From: SG8-41 sp963699525
GTDB taxonomy: Bacteria > Pseudomonadota > Gammaproteobacteria > Burkholderiales > SG8-41
NCBI GenBank assembly: GCA_963699525.1
Contig: CAVOUI010000018.1
Location: 62,001-126,000 of the forward strand
Length of the DNA stretch: 64,000 nucleotides
Reading direction: 5' to 3'
The translations under genes and the position numbers were made by a program. The notes under the pieces were generated by a model, which worked only from the letters and a program-made list of their open reading frames with translations, was not told where the DNA came from and did no database searches. This document shows, in pieces, positions 51,764-61,173 of this stretch. Numbering within the stretch: position 1 is the first letter of the stretch; each line of letters opens with the position of its first letter.

Positions 51764-51904
51764 CCGGCGCCCGGAGCCGGAATCGCGGTGGCTCGGCAAG
51801 TGTCTGTATTGGCGCACGAAATCCCGAGAATTGGCTTCAATTCAAGGCTTCGTCGTGGTATCCTCACCGGTTAGACTCGAGGATCAAAAAGCAAGGGAAG
51901 CTGA

Positions 51905-52330
51905 ATGGCTGTTGAGCGCACTCTGTCCATCATCAAGCCGGACGCCGTGGCAAAGAACGCGATAGGAAAGATCTACACCCGTTTCGAGAACGCGGGATTG
52001 AAGATCGTCGCCGCGCGCATGAAGTGGCTCTCCCGGGCCGAAGCCGAGGGCTTCTACGCGGTGCACAAGGCGCGGCCGTTTTTCAAGGATCTGGTCGATT
52101 TCATGACGTCCGGCCCGGTGGTGATCCAGGTGCTGGAAGGCGAGGACGCGATCCAGAAGAACCGCGACCTGATGGGCGCGACCGATCCCCGGAAGGCGGC
52201 GAAGGGCACTATCCGCGCCGACTTCGCTCAAAGCATCGATGCCAACGCGGTGCACGGCTCGGACTCGCCGGAGACCGCCGCCACGGAGATCGCGTATTTC
52301 TTCCCGAAGCAGGAAATCTACTCGCGTTGA
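51905..52330 (+). CDS. ndk: Nucleoside diphosphate kinase
   Basis: The 141-residue enzyme balances nucleoside triphosphates. AVERTLSIIKPDAVAKNAIGKIYTRFENAGLKIVA opens it; GPVVIQVLEGEDAI, GTIRADFA and the phosphohistidine motif NAVHGSDS are present. AAGGGAAG precedes the start. It begins the conserved block that runs to the end of the window. The 141-base gap upstream shows no further gene. Confidence 0.95.
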   Translation: MAVERTLSIIKPDAVAKNAIGKIYTRFENAGLKIVAARMKWLSRAEAEGFYAVHKARPFFKDLVDFMTSGPVVIQVLEGEDAIQKNRDLMGATDPRKAAKGTIRADFAQSIDANAVHGSDSPETAATEIAYFFPKQEIYSR

Positions 52331-52343
52331 GCGTGCTGCCGCG

Positions 52344-53429
52344 ATGACCGTCAATCTGATCGGGCTGGACCAGGAGGCGCTGCGGGGCTTTTGCGCCGGG
52401 CTGGGCGAGAAGCCGTACCGGGCACGCCAGCTGCTGCGCTGGATCCACCACGCGGGGGTCGATGATTTCGCCGCCATGACCGACATGTCGAGGCCATTCC
52501 GCGAGCGACTCGCGGAGAGCGCCTTGATTGCCGCGCCGCACGTGTTGGGCGATACCACGGCTGCCGATGGCACGCGCAAGTGGCTGCTCGACGTGGGCAC
52601 CGGCAACGCGATCGAGACGGTGTTCATCCCGGAATCAAATAGGGGCACGCTCTGCATCTCCTCGCAGGCAGGCTGCGCGCTCGAATGCTCGTTCTGCTCC
52701 ACCGGCAAGCAGGGCTTCAACCGCAATCTCACCGTGGAGGAGATCATCGGCCAGTTGTGGCTTGCCAACCGCAGCCTCGGTCGCGGCGTGACCGAGGAGC
52801 GCCCCATCAGCAACGTCGTGATGATGGGCATGGGCGAGCCGCTCGCCAATTTCGAGAACGTCGTGGGCGCGATGCGGCTCATGCTCGACGACTCCGCCTA
52901 CGGGCTCTCGCGCCGGCGCGTCACGCTGTCGACGGCGGGGCTGGTGCCCGGGATCGACCGGCTGCGCGAGGCATGCCCGGTCGCGCTCGCAGTCTCGCTG
53001 CACGCGCCGAACGATGCGCTGCGCGACGAGCTGGTCCCGATCAACCGCAAGTACCCGATCCGGGAGCTGCTCGCAGCGTGCGTCCGCTACCTGGAGAACG
53101 CGCCGCGCGATTTCGTGACTTTCGAGTACGTGATGCTCGACGGCGTCAACGATAGCGCGGGGCAGGCGCGGGAACTCGCGGCGCTGGTGCGCGAGGTGCC
53201 CTGCAAGTTCAATCTGATCCCGTTCAACCCGTTCCCCGGCGTCGGCTACCGGCGCTCGAGCCCGGAGGCGATCTCCCGTTTCCGCGACGTGCTGATGCAG
53301 GCGGGACTCGTCGCCACTGTCCGCAAGACCCGCGGCGACGACATTGCCGCAGCGTGCGGACAGCTTGCGGGACGCGTCCAGGATCGCACCCGGCGCACGG
53401 CGGGCCCCCGGCAGGAGCTTGCCCGATGA
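52344..53429 (+). CDS. rlmN: 23S rRNA (adenine-2503-C2)-methyltransferase / tRNA methyltransferase
   Basis: The 361-residue radical SAM enzyme methylates A2503 of 23S rRNA and A37 of some tRNAs. The iron-sulfur cluster motif Cys111-x3-Cys115-x2-Cys118 lies in AGCALECSFCSTGKQGF. VVMMGMGEPLANFENV, SLHAPNDALRDELVPINRKYP and FNLIPFNPFPG are family blocks. Its stop overlaps the pilW start (ATGA). Confidence 0.95.
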   Translation: MTVNLIGLDQEALRGFCAGLGEKPYRARQLLRWIHHAGVDDFAAMTDMSRPFRERLAESALIAAPHVLGDTTAADGTRKWLLDVGTGNAIETVFIPESNRGTLCISSQAGCALECSFCSTGKQGFNRNLTVEEIIGQLWLANRSLGRGVTEERPISNVVMMGMGEPLANFENVVGAMRLMLDDSAYGLSRRRVTLSTAGLVPGIDRLREACPVALAVSLHAPNDALRDELVPINRKYPIRELLAACVRYLENAPRDFVTFEYVMLDGVNDSAGQARELAALVREVPCKFNLIPFNPFPGVGYRRSSPEAISRFRDVLMQAGLVATVRKTRGDDIAAACGQLAGRVQDRTRRTAGPRQELAR

Positions 53430-54211
53430 GGCTCGCCGGCGCGGCGGTGATGGCGGCCTGCCTCGCCTTTTCCGGCTGCGCCACGCAGCCGCATGACGAT
53501 TCGGGCCTGAAGGCCGCCACCCCTACCATGGGCGATGAGACCCACGAGAGGATGCGGGCGCGCGTCCACACGGAGCTCGCCGCGAACTACTTCGGGGTCG
53601 GCAACGTGGGCGTAGCGCTGGAGGAGGTGCAGGAGGCGCTGCGAGCCGACCGGAACTACGGGCCGGCGTACAACGTCGCGGGCCTGGTGTACGCGCAGCT
53701 GAAGGAGGACCGCCTGGCCGAAGAGAACTTTCAGCGCGCGTTGAGCATCAACCCGTCGGATTCCGACGCCCGCCACAACTACGGGATGTTCCTGTGCCAG
53801 CGCAAGCAGGAGCGCGAGGCGATCCAGCAGTTCATGCTGGCGGTGCGCAATCCCCTCTACGCCACGCCCGATCGCTCCTACGTGAACGCCGGCGTCTGCG
53901 CGCGCCGGGCGGGAGATCTGGCCGGTGCCGGGGAATTCTTTGCTCTCGCTCTGAAGGTGCGCCCGGACCAGCCCCAGGCCCTCTACCAGTTGGCGGACCT
54001 GGCCTACGGGCGGGGCGATTACGGCCAGGCGAGGAGCTATCTCGGCCGGCTGCCGCGGGTCGCTGAGAACGCGGAAACCCTGTGGCTCGGCGTGCGCATC
54101 GAGCGCCGCCTGGGGGACCGCAATTCCGAGGCGAGCTACGCGCAGCGGCTGCGCGAGCGGTTTCCGGATTCACGGGAGGCCCGCGCGCTCATCGCGGGTC
54201 AGTACGAATGA
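53426..54211 (+). CDS. pilW: Type IV pilus biogenesis pilotin, PilW/PilF family
   Basis: The 261-residue lipoprotein has signal MRLAGAAVMAACLAFSGC and about five TPR units. LAANYFGVGNVGVALEEVQEALRADRNYGPAYNVAGLVYAQLKEDRLAEENFQRAL is characteristic. PilW/PilF places the secretin PilQ in the outer membrane. It lies between rlmN and rodZ, both with ATGA overlaps. Confidence 0.88.
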   Translation: MRLAGAAVMAACLAFSGCATQPHDDSGLKAATPTMGDETHERMRARVHTELAANYFGVGNVGVALEEVQEALRADRNYGPAYNVAGLVYAQLKEDRLAEENFQRALSINPSDSDARHNYGMFLCQRKQEREAIQQFMLAVRNPLYATPDRSYVNAGVCARRAGDLAGAGEFFALALKVRPDQPQALYQLADLAYGRGDYGQARSYLGRLPRVAENAETLWLGVRIERRLGDRNSEASYAQRLRERFPDSREARALIAGQYE

Positions 54212-55065
54212 TTGAAGCCGGCAACATCCAGTCTCCCGCCGCGACGGGAGCGGGCGCGGCCCCGAACCTGCGATTGAGCCAGACGCGGCAGGCGCAGGGC
54301 CTGACCACCGCGGAAGTCGCGCGCCGGCTGAAGCTCTCGGTGTGGCAGGTCGAGGCCCTGGAGTCGGGCCAGTATCAGCAGCTGCCCGGGCCGATCTTCG
54401 TGCGCGGCTTCATCCGCAATTACGCGCGGCTGCTCAAGCTCGATCCCGAAGAGCTCGCGCATGCGGTGACGGGCTCGCTTCCGGCCGCCGCGGAGCTCGC
54501 GGGGAGCACGCCGGCCCGGGACATCCCGTTTCCGGCGGGCAGCCCCCGGCGCTGGCAGCGATACGCCGCGGCGGTGGCCGTGGTCGTCGTACTGCTCGCC
54601 GTCTACGAGTTCTACTTCAGCGACGAGCCGGCCAGGGTAGCGACGGAGTCGGGCACTGCCGCCGCGATTGCCCCCGCGCAGGAGGCGCCGGCGGCGGCCC
54701 CGGCCAAAGCACAGCGGGAGGCCCAGGCGAAGCAGCCGGCCGCTGCCGCGGTGTCGAAGCCGCAGGATGCGGCAGCCACGCCGTCCTCGAGCGCGGCGCA
54801 GCCCCGGGAACGGGTCGCGCACCCGGATGACCGCGAAGTCAGGTTCGTGTTCGACGAGGATTCGTGGGTGGAGATCCGCGACCGCAATGACCAGACGATA
54901 TTTTCCCAGCTGAACCGGGCCGGCACCACGCGGCGCGTCGTCGGCTTGCCGCCGCTCCAAATCGTGGTGGGCAACGCGCAGGGCGTGCGCATGACCTTCG
55001 ACGGACGCGAGATCAATCTCGCGCGCCACACCAAGATCGATGTCGCCCGGCTGACGGTGCCATGA
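54208..55065 (+). CDS. rodZ: RodZ-like cell shape protein
   Basis: The 285-residue bitopic membrane protein has a cytoplasmic helix-turn-helix domain (LRLSQTRQAQGLTTAEVARRLKLSVWQVEALESGQYQQLPGPIFVRGFIRNYARLLKLD). One membrane segment lies near residue 115-132 (YAAAVAVVVVLLAVYEF), then an Ala/Pro/Gln-rich linker and a C-terminal beta domain (VRFVFDEDSWVEIRDRNDQTIFSQLNRAG). RodZ links MreB to the elongation machinery. Gene order before ispG is standard. Confidence 0.88.
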   Translation: MIEAGNIQSPAATGAGAAPNLRLSQTRQAQGLTTAEVARRLKLSVWQVEALESGQYQQLPGPIFVRGFIRNYARLLKLDPEELAHAVTGSLPAAAELAGSTPARDIPFPAGSPRRWQRYAAAVAVVVVLLAVYEFYFSDEPARVATESGTAAAIAPAQEAPAAAPAKAQREAQAKQPAAAAVSKPQDAAATPSSSAAQPRERVAHPDDREVRFVFDEDSWVEIRDRNDQTIFSQLNRAGTTRRVVGLPPLQIVVGNAQGVRMTFDGREINLARHTKIDVARLTVP

Positions 55066-56345
55066 AGTGCTATCCGGATCACGGCCCGGCCGCGCGCCGC
55101 AAGTCCCGCCAGGCGCGGGTAGGGCACGTCGCGATCGGCGGCGATGCGCCGATCGTGGTCCAGTCCATGACCAATACCGACACGGCGGACGTCGCCGCGA
55201 CGGTCAGACAGGTGGCGGATCTCGCGCGCGCCGGCTCCGAGATCGTGCGCGTGACCGTCAACAATGCCGAGGCCGCGGCAGCCGTGCCGCGGATCCGGGA
55301 GCAGCTCGACGCCCGCGGCATCGACGTGCCCCTCGTTGGCGATTTTCATTTCAACGGCCATCGCCTGCTCGCTCAGCACCCCGGGTGCGCGGAGGCGCTG
55401 GCAAAGCTGCGCATCAACCCCGGCAACGTGGGGCGCGGCGCGAAGCGCGACGAGCAGTTTGCCACCCTGATCGAGTTTGCATGCCGCTACGAAAAGCCGG
55501 TGCGCATCGGCGTCAACTGGGGCAGCCTCGACCCGGAGCTGCTCGCGCGCATGATGGACGATAACGCGCGCCGCGCGCAGCCCGAAGACTCCGCGGTCGT
55601 GACTCGCGCCGCGCTCGTCGCGTCCGCGCTCGACAGCGCGCGCCAGGCCGAGGCGCTCGGCCTTCCGCGCGACGCCATCATCCTCTCGTGCAAGGTGAGC
55701 GGCGTGCAGGACCTCATCTCGGTCTACCGGGACCTCGCGGCCCGGTGCGACTATCCGTTGCACCTCGGGCTGACCGAAGCGGGCATGGGCTCGAAGGGCA
55801 TCGTCGCCTCCACGGCGGCGCTGGCGGTCTTGTTGCAGGAAGGCATCGGGGACACGATTCGCATTTCGCTCACGCCCGAGCCGGGAGGCGACCGCACCCG
55901 TGAAGTCGTGGTGGCGCAGGAGATCCTGCAGACGCTGGGGTTACGCTCATTCGCCCCCATGGTGATCGCCTGCCCGGGGTGCGGGCGCACCACCAGCACG
56001 TATTTCCAGGAGCTTGCGGACCGCATCCAGGGCTGGCTGCGGGCGCAGATGCCGCAGTGGCGCGGCCGCTACCCGGGCGTCGAGAATATGCACGTCGCGG
56101 TCATGGGCTGCGTGGTAAACGGCCCGGGCGAGAGCAAGCACGCGAACGTCGGCATCAGCCTGCCCGGATCGGGGGAGAACCCGGTGGCGCCGGTCTACGT
56201 GGACGGCGTGAAGACCGTGACGCTCAAGGGCGGGCGAATCGCCGAGGAGTTCCAGGAGATCGTCGAGCACTACGTGGCCGACACCTATTCGAACGCAGCC
56301 GCTGCGGACGCAAAGAAGCAGGCAAGGGACGCGGCGCCCGCCTGA
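55062..56345 (+). CDS. ispG: 4-hydroxy-3-methylbut-2-enyl diphosphate synthase
   Basis: The 427-residue enzyme catalyses the seventh step of the MEP isoprenoid pathway. It has a TIM-barrel part (GGDAPIVVQSMTNTDTADVAATVRQVADLARAGSEIVRVTV) and a C-terminal [4Fe-4S] part with cysteines in ACPGCGRTT and VMGCVVNGPGESKHANVGISLPG. The start overlaps the rodZ stop by four bases. Confidence 0.95.
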   Translation: MKCYPDHGPAARRKSRQARVGHVAIGGDAPIVVQSMTNTDTADVAATVRQVADLARAGSEIVRVTVNNAEAAAAVPRIREQLDARGIDVPLVGDFHFNGHRLLAQHPGCAEALAKLRINPGNVGRGAKRDEQFATLIEFACRYEKPVRIGVNWGSLDPELLARMMDDNARRAQPEDSAVVTRAALVASALDSARQAEALGLPRDAIILSCKVSGVQDLISVYRDLAARCDYPLHLGLTEAGMGSKGIVASTAALAVLLQEGIGDTIRISLTPEPGGDRTREVVVAQEILQTLGLRSFAPMVIACPGCGRTTSTYFQELADRIQGWLRAQMPQWRGRYPGVENMHVAVMGCVVNGPGESKHANVGISLPGSGENPVAPVYVDGVKTVTLKGGRIAEEFQEIVEHYVADTYSNAAAADAKKQARDAAPA

Positions 56346-56409
56346 TCGTCTGCCGGACGGCGACCTGTGACCGGCCGGTCGCTGAAACAAGAACGAGCCA
56401 CCCATCACG

Positions 56410-57675
56410 ATGCCTCCAAAGCCGATACAGGCCATCCGCGGGATGAACGACATCCTGCCGGACGAAGCGCACCTGTGGGAGTACTTCGAGGACACGGTGC
56501 GCGCGTGGCTGCGGGCCTACGGCTACCGCAACCTGCGCACGCCGATCCTGGAAAAGACCGACCTCTTCGTGCGCTCGATCGGCGAGGTGACCGACATCGT
56601 CGAGAAGGAGATGTATACCTTCACCGACGCGCTGAGCGGCGAGAGCCTCGCGTTGCGGCCCGAGGGCACCGCCGCGTGCGTGCGCGCGGTGGTCGAGCAC
56701 AACCTGCTCTACGGGGGGGCGCAGCGCCTGTGGTACTGGGGCCCGATGTTCCGCCACGAGCGCCCGCAAAAAGGGCGCTTCCGGCAGTTCCACCAGGTCG
56801 GGGTGGAGGCGCTGGGATTTCCCGGCTCCGATATCGACGCCGAGCATCTCGTGATGTGCGCCCGGCTGTGGCGCTTGCTCGGGCTCGAGGGCATCGAGCT
56901 CGACCTGAACACGCTGGGCGATGCGGAGGCGCGCGCGCGCTACCGGCACCGGCTGGTGCGCTACCTGGAGGGCCACGAGCGCCGTCTCGACGCCGATTCG
57001 AAGCGCCGGCTGCATGCGAATCCCCTGCGGGTCCTCGACAGCAAGAACCCGGAGATGGCCGAGCTGATCGCGGGGGCGCCGAAGCTGGCCGACGACCTCG
57101 ACGAAGCGTCGCTCAAGAGCTTCGAGGTGCTGCAAGGGCTCCTGCGCGAAGGCGGCGTTTCCTTCCGGATCAACAGCCGGCTGGTGCGCGGGCTTGATTA
57201 CTACAACGGAGCGGTCTACGAGTGGGTGTGCGACCGGCTCGGCGCGCAGAACGCGGTTTGCGCGGGCGGCCGCTATGATGCGCTGGTCGAGCAGATCGGC
57301 GGCAAGCCGACCCCCGCCTGCGGCTTCGCGCTGGGGATCGAGCGCCTGCTCGTCCTGCTTGGAGAGGGGGCGGGCCGGACGGCGCCGGGGCCCGACGTCT
57401 ACCTGGTGCGGCAGGGCGCCGCCGCCGAGCGCTACGGCGCGCGCGTGGCCGAGCAGCTGCGCGACGGCGCCATTGCCGTCGTGCTCCATTGCGGCGGGGG
57501 CAGCTTCAAGTCGCAGATGAAGCGGGCGGATGCCAGCGGCGCACGCTACGCGGTAATCGTGGGCGATGACGAGGCGGGGGCGGGCGTGGTCACCGTGAAG
57601 CCCCTGCGCGAGGCCGCTCAGCAGGTCCGCGCGTCGGTTGCCGAGGCGATCGACCTGATCAAAGGAAAGGCATGA
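56410..57675 (+). CDS. hisS: Histidyl-tRNA synthetase
   Basis: The 421-residue class II synthetase begins IQAIRGMNDILPDEAHLWEYFE. Motif 2 is the region WYWGPMFRHERPQKGRFRQFHQVGVEALG. The histidine-specific block LVRGLDYYNGAVYEWV comes near residue 258, and motif 3 CGFALGIERLLVLLGEG near 305. The C-terminal anticodon-binding domain follows. It lies between ispG and yfgM as in most betaproteobacteria. Confidence 0.95.
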   Translation: MPPKPIQAIRGMNDILPDEAHLWEYFEDTVRAWLRAYGYRNLRTPILEKTDLFVRSIGEVTDIVEKEMYTFTDALSGESLALRPEGTAACVRAVVEHNLLYGGAQRLWYWGPMFRHERPQKGRFRQFHQVGVEALGFPGSDIDAEHLVMCARLWRLLGLEGIELDLNTLGDAEARARYRHRLVRYLEGHERRLDADSKRRLHANPLRVLDSKNPEMAELIAGAPKLADDLDEASLKSFEVLQGLLREGGVSFRINSRLVRGLDYYNGAVYEWVCDRLGAQNAVCAGGRYDALVEQIGGKPTPACGFALGIERLLVLLGEGAGRTAPGPDVYLVRQGAAAERYGARVAEQLRDGAIAVVLHCGGGSFKSQMKRADASGARYAVIVGDDEAGAGVVTVKPLREAAQQVRASVAEAIDLIKGKA

Positions 57676-57680
57676 GATAA

Positions 57681-58316
57681 ATGGCATACGACCTTCAGGA
57701 ACAGGAACAGCTCGATGAGCTGAAGGCGTGGTGGAAGGACTACGGCAGGCTGGTGCTGCTCGGCGTCGCGCTCGGCGCGGTCGCGGTCGCGGGCTTTCAG
57801 GGGTGGCGTTATTACAGGCACACCCAGTCGCTTGCGGCCGCCGCGCTGTATGAGCAGCTCGAGCAAGCCGAACGCGCAGGGGACCGCAAGAAGGTGCGCG
57901 ATATCGCGGGCGGGGTCGTGGCGAATTACGCGTCGACCCCCTATGCCAGCTTTGCCGCGCTGAGCGCCGCCCGCGCGAGCTTCGACGAAGGCGATCTGAC
58001 GGAGGCCAAGGCTCGGCTGACGTGGGTGGTGGAGAACGCGCGCCGGGAGGAGCTGAGAGATGTCGCCCGACTTCGGCTCGCCGGCGTGCTGCTCGACGAA
58101 AAGGGCTACGAGGAGGCGCTGAAAGTCCTCGAGACCAAGCCGGCGGACTCCATGAATGCCCTCTACGCGGATCTGCGCGGCGACATTCTCCTCGCGCAGG
58201 GCAAGCACGCCGAGGCGCGCAATGCCTACCAGCTCGCGCTCGACCGCACCGAAGCGGGAAGCGCCTACCGCGCCACGGTCCAGCTCAAGCTCGATTCCCT
58301 CGGCGAGCCGAAGTGA
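57681..58316 (+). CDS. yfgM: YfgM-like membrane-anchored TPR protein
   Basis: The 211-residue protein begins AYDLQEQEQLDELKAWWKDYGRLVLLGVALGAVAVAGFQGWRYY: a cytoplasmic tail and one membrane segment. TPR-like helices follow (ARASFDEGDLTEAKARLTWVVENARREELRDVARLRLAGVLLDEKGYEEALKVLE). YfgM attaches to the SecYEG translocon and works with periplasmic chaperones. Next to hisS and bamB, as expected. Confidence 0.88.
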   Translation: MAYDLQEQEQLDELKAWWKDYGRLVLLGVALGAVAVAGFQGWRYYRHTQSLAAAALYEQLEQAERAGDRKKVRDIAGGVVANYASTPYASFAALSAARASFDEGDLTEAKARLTWVVENARREELRDVARLRLAGVLLDEKGYEEALKVLETKPADSMNALYADLRGDILLAQGKHAEARNAYQLALDRTEAGSAYRATVQLKLDSLGEPK

Positions 58317-58366
58317 GGCGGCGACTCGACGGCTACGTTCGATCCGTCGCCTGCCGCTTTTCCGCA

Positions 58367-59500
58367 ATGCTCCCCCGGTTTTCCCACGCGCTGTGGATGA
58401 TCGTGGCGCTGGCGCAGCTTGCCGGCTGCGGTGGCGCGCCGACGCGTAAGCCCGCCGAGCTCACCGACTTCGAGCCGACGGCGACGCTCAAGCTGCTGTG
58501 GGACGGCAGCGTGGATTCCGCGGGGACGGACGTCTTTTATCCGCGCGTGTCCGGCAGCGTCGTCTACGCCGCCGGTTCCGGGGGCAGCGTGACCGGGTTC
58601 GACAAAGCGAGCGGCAGTACGGCCGTGAGCTTCGAAGCCGGCGAGCGGATCTCGGGTGGCGTCGGCGTGGCTGAGGGCCTGGTGCTGCTCGGCACGTCCA
58701 AGGGCCAGGTGCTGGCATTTAGCCGCGAAGGCAAGCCGTTGTGGCAGGCGCAGCTTTCCGGCGAAGTGCTGTCGCCTCCCGAGTCGCAGGAGGGCATCAT
58801 CGTCGCGCGCACCGGCGATGGCCGGATACACGGACTTGACGCCGCCACCGGCAAGCGCCGGTGGATCTACCAGCGTGCGACCCCGGCACTGTCGGTGCGC
58901 ACCCATGCCGGCGTGGTGGTGATCCAGGGAGGCGTGTTCGCGGGGTTTCCGGGCGGACGGCTGGTGGCGCTCGCGCTCGCCAACGGCAATATCGGCTGGG
59001 AAGCCGTGGTCGCCTTGCCGCGCGGGACGACCGAGCTCGAGCGGGTGGCTGATGTGACCAGCCTGCCCGTGATTGACGGCAAGCAGGCGTGCGCCGCTGC
59101 ATTCCAGGGGCGGGTGGCCTGTTTCGACGCGTTCCGCGGGACCCTGCTATGGGCGCGTGACGTGTCGAGCATCGCGGGAATCGCCGTGGACGCGCGCTAC
59201 CTCTACGTCACCGACGACAAGGACGCCGTGCAGGCTCTGGACAAAACGAGCGGCGCCAGCATCTGGCGCCAGGACCAGCTCGCGGGGCGCAGCGTGACCG
59301 GGCCGCTCGCGCTCGGGCGGCACGTCGTCGTCGGGGACTTCGAGGGCTACGTGCACCTGCTCTCGCGCGAGGATGGGTCGTTTGCCGCGCGCATCCAGAC
59401 CGACAGCAGCGGCATACTCGCGCCGGCGATCGCGCTCGACGCGACGAGTTTCCTGGTGCAGACGCGCTCCGGCGGCGTCTATGCATTCGCTATTCAGTAA
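58367..59500 (+). CDS. bamB: Outer membrane protein assembly factor BamB
   Basis: The 377-residue lipoprotein has signal MLPRFSHALWMIVALAQLAGC, with cysteine at the lipobox LAGC. It forms an eight-bladed beta-propeller with repeated tryptophan-type blades (RIHGLDAATGKRRWIY, RVACFDAFRGTLLWARDV, AVQALDKTSGASIWRQD). BamB helps the BAM complex insert outer membrane proteins. A GTG at 58313 overlapping the yfgM stop is a possible longer start; the ATG at 58367 gives a normal signal peptide. Confidence 0.92.
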   Translation: MLPRFSHALWMIVALAQLAGCGGAPTRKPAELTDFEPTATLKLLWDGSVDSAGTDVFYPRVSGSVVYAAGSGGSVTGFDKASGSTAVSFEAGERISGGVGVAEGLVLLGTSKGQVLAFSREGKPLWQAQLSGEVLSPPESQEGIIVARTGDGRIHGLDAATGKRRWIYQRATPALSVRTHAGVVVIQGGVFAGFPGGRLVALALANGNIGWEAVVALPRGTTELERVADVTSLPVIDGKQACAAAFQGRVACFDAFRGTLLWARDVSSIAGIAVDARYLYVTDDKDAVQALDKTSGASIWRQDQLAGRSVTGPLALGRHVVVGDFEGYVHLLSREDGSFAARIQTDSSGILAPAIALDATSFLVQTRSGGVYAFAIQ

Positions 59501-59503
59501 ACA

Positions 59504-60845
59504 ATGCTGCCCATCGTCGCCATTGTCGGCCGGCCGAGCGTCGGCAAGTCGACGCTCTTCAACCGGCTGACCCGGACCCGCGATGCGCTCGTCGCCGACG
59601 TGCCGGGGATGACGCGCGATCGCCACTACGGGCGGGGACGCGTCGGGGGAAAGCCGTACCTCGTGGTCGACACCGGCGGCTTCGAGCCGGTGGCGCAAGA
59701 GGGCATCTTCCGGGAGATGGCGCGGCAAACGCGCCAGGCGGTGGACGAGGCCGATGTAGTGCTGTTCCTGGTGGACGCCCGCGCGGGCCTCGTGTCGCAG
59801 GATCGCCTGATTGTCGATCGAGCTGCGCAAGAGCGGGCGCCGCGTCTTTCTCGTGGTCAACAAGGCGGAGGGCATGGATCCCGCGCTTGCGGGGGCGGAA
59901 TTCCACGCGCTCGGGCTCGGTGATCCGCTGCCGGTCTCCGCGGCCCACGGAGAGCATGTGTCGGACCTCATGGAGGAGGTGCTCGCGGATATTCCGCGCG
60001 CGCCCGAACCGGTCGAGGAGCGAGTCCGCCGTCCCCGGATTGCCGTCGTCGGGCGGCCCAATGTGGGCAAGTCGACGCTGGTGAACGCACTCCTCGGCGA
60101 GGAGCGCGTTGTGGTCCATGGCGAGCCCGGCACGACGCGGGACTCGATCGAGGTCGAATTCGAGCGCGACGGCCGGGGCTATACGCTGATCGACACCGCT
60201 GGCATGCGCCGCAGGGGGCACGTGCTGGAGGTCGCGGAGAAGTTCTCGGTGGTGAAGACGATGCAGGCAATCGAGGAGGCCAATGTCGCGATTCTCGTGC
60301 TCGACGCACGGCGGGAGATCGCCGAGCAGGACGCGCACATCGCCGGCTACCTGCTCGAGGCGGGACGGGCGCTAGTGGTCGCGGTCAACAAATGGGAGCG
60401 GCTTCCCGCAGAGGAGCGCGAGCGCGTCCGGCGCACGCTCAGGCGCAAGATTAATTTCCTGGGATTTGCCCGCCTGCATTTCATTTCGGCGCTGACCGGG
60501 CAGGGCGTGGCCGCCCTGCTGAAATCAGTGGACGAGGCCTTCGACGCGGCGATGGCGCGCCTGCCCACGCCGCGCCTGAACCGCTTGCTGGCGCAGGCCG
60601 TGGCGCAGCAGGAGCCCCCGCGGTCGGGGGCGATCCGCCCCCGGCCGCGCTATGCCCACCAGGGCGGCATCAATCCCCCGCGCATCGTGGTCCACGGCAA
60701 CGCGCTCGATCGCGTGCCGGATTCCTACCGGCGCTACCTGGAACGTTTTTTCCGGGACGCTTTCAAATTGCAGGGAACCCCCTTGCGGGTGGAGCTGAGA
60801 GTGGGAAAAAATCCCTATGCGAAACGGGCCGCGCGGCGACGCTAA
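59504..60845 (+). CDS. der: Ribosome-assembly GTPase Der (EngA), frameshifted as sequenced
   Basis: This double GTPase helps 50S ribosome maturation. The first G domain (GRPSVGKSTLFNRLTR near residue 9) is in the frame starting at 59504. After QDRLIVD one extra base near 59820 shifts the frame. ELRKSGRRVFLVVNKAEG then continues to the second P-loop (GRPNVGKSTLVNALLG), the KH-like domain and the end AKRAARRR. Corrected length is about 446 residues. Der is essential in bacteria studied, so the break is very likely a sequencing error rather than two genes. Confidence 0.88.
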
Positions 60846-60915
60846 CCGCATGGCGCAGCGGCAAAAAAGCGAGTAAAGTACGACGCTCAAAAACACTACA
60901 AATACGAGGCAGAAC

Positions 60916-61155
60916 ATGAGTAATAAGGGCCAGCTGCTACAAGACCCGTTTCTCAACACCTTGCGCAAGGAGCACATCCCGGTCTCGATCTACCTGGTGA
61001 ACGGCATCAAGCTCCAGGGGCAGATCGACTCCTTCGACCAGTACGTGGTGCTGCTCAAGAATACGGTTACCCAGATGGTCTACAAGCACGCGATCTCGAC
61101 CGTGGTCCCGGCGCGTGCCGTCAACCTCCAGCTCGACCCGAGTTCCGACGGTTGA
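60916..61155 (+). CDS. hfq: RNA chaperone Hfq
   Basis: The 79-residue Sm-like protein has QLLQDPFLNTLRKEHIPVSIYLVNGIKLQGQIDSFDQYVVLLKN (Sm1) and MVYKHAISTVVPAR (Sm2 with YKHA). It forms hexamers that pair small RNAs with messengers. The start follows a weak GAGGCAG site. hflX starts 19 bases downstream. Confidence 0.97.
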   Translation: MSNKGQLLQDPFLNTLRKEHIPVSIYLVNGIKLQGQIDSFDQYVVLLKNTVTQMVYKHAISTVVPARAVNLQLDPSSDG

Positions 61156-61173
61156 TGCGGTCTGTCCAAGCTG

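Noticed and set aside
59504..60845. der as two separate genes
   Set aside because: The two frames join at one extra base in the middle of the first G domain and together give a full-length Der; each alone lacks essential parts.
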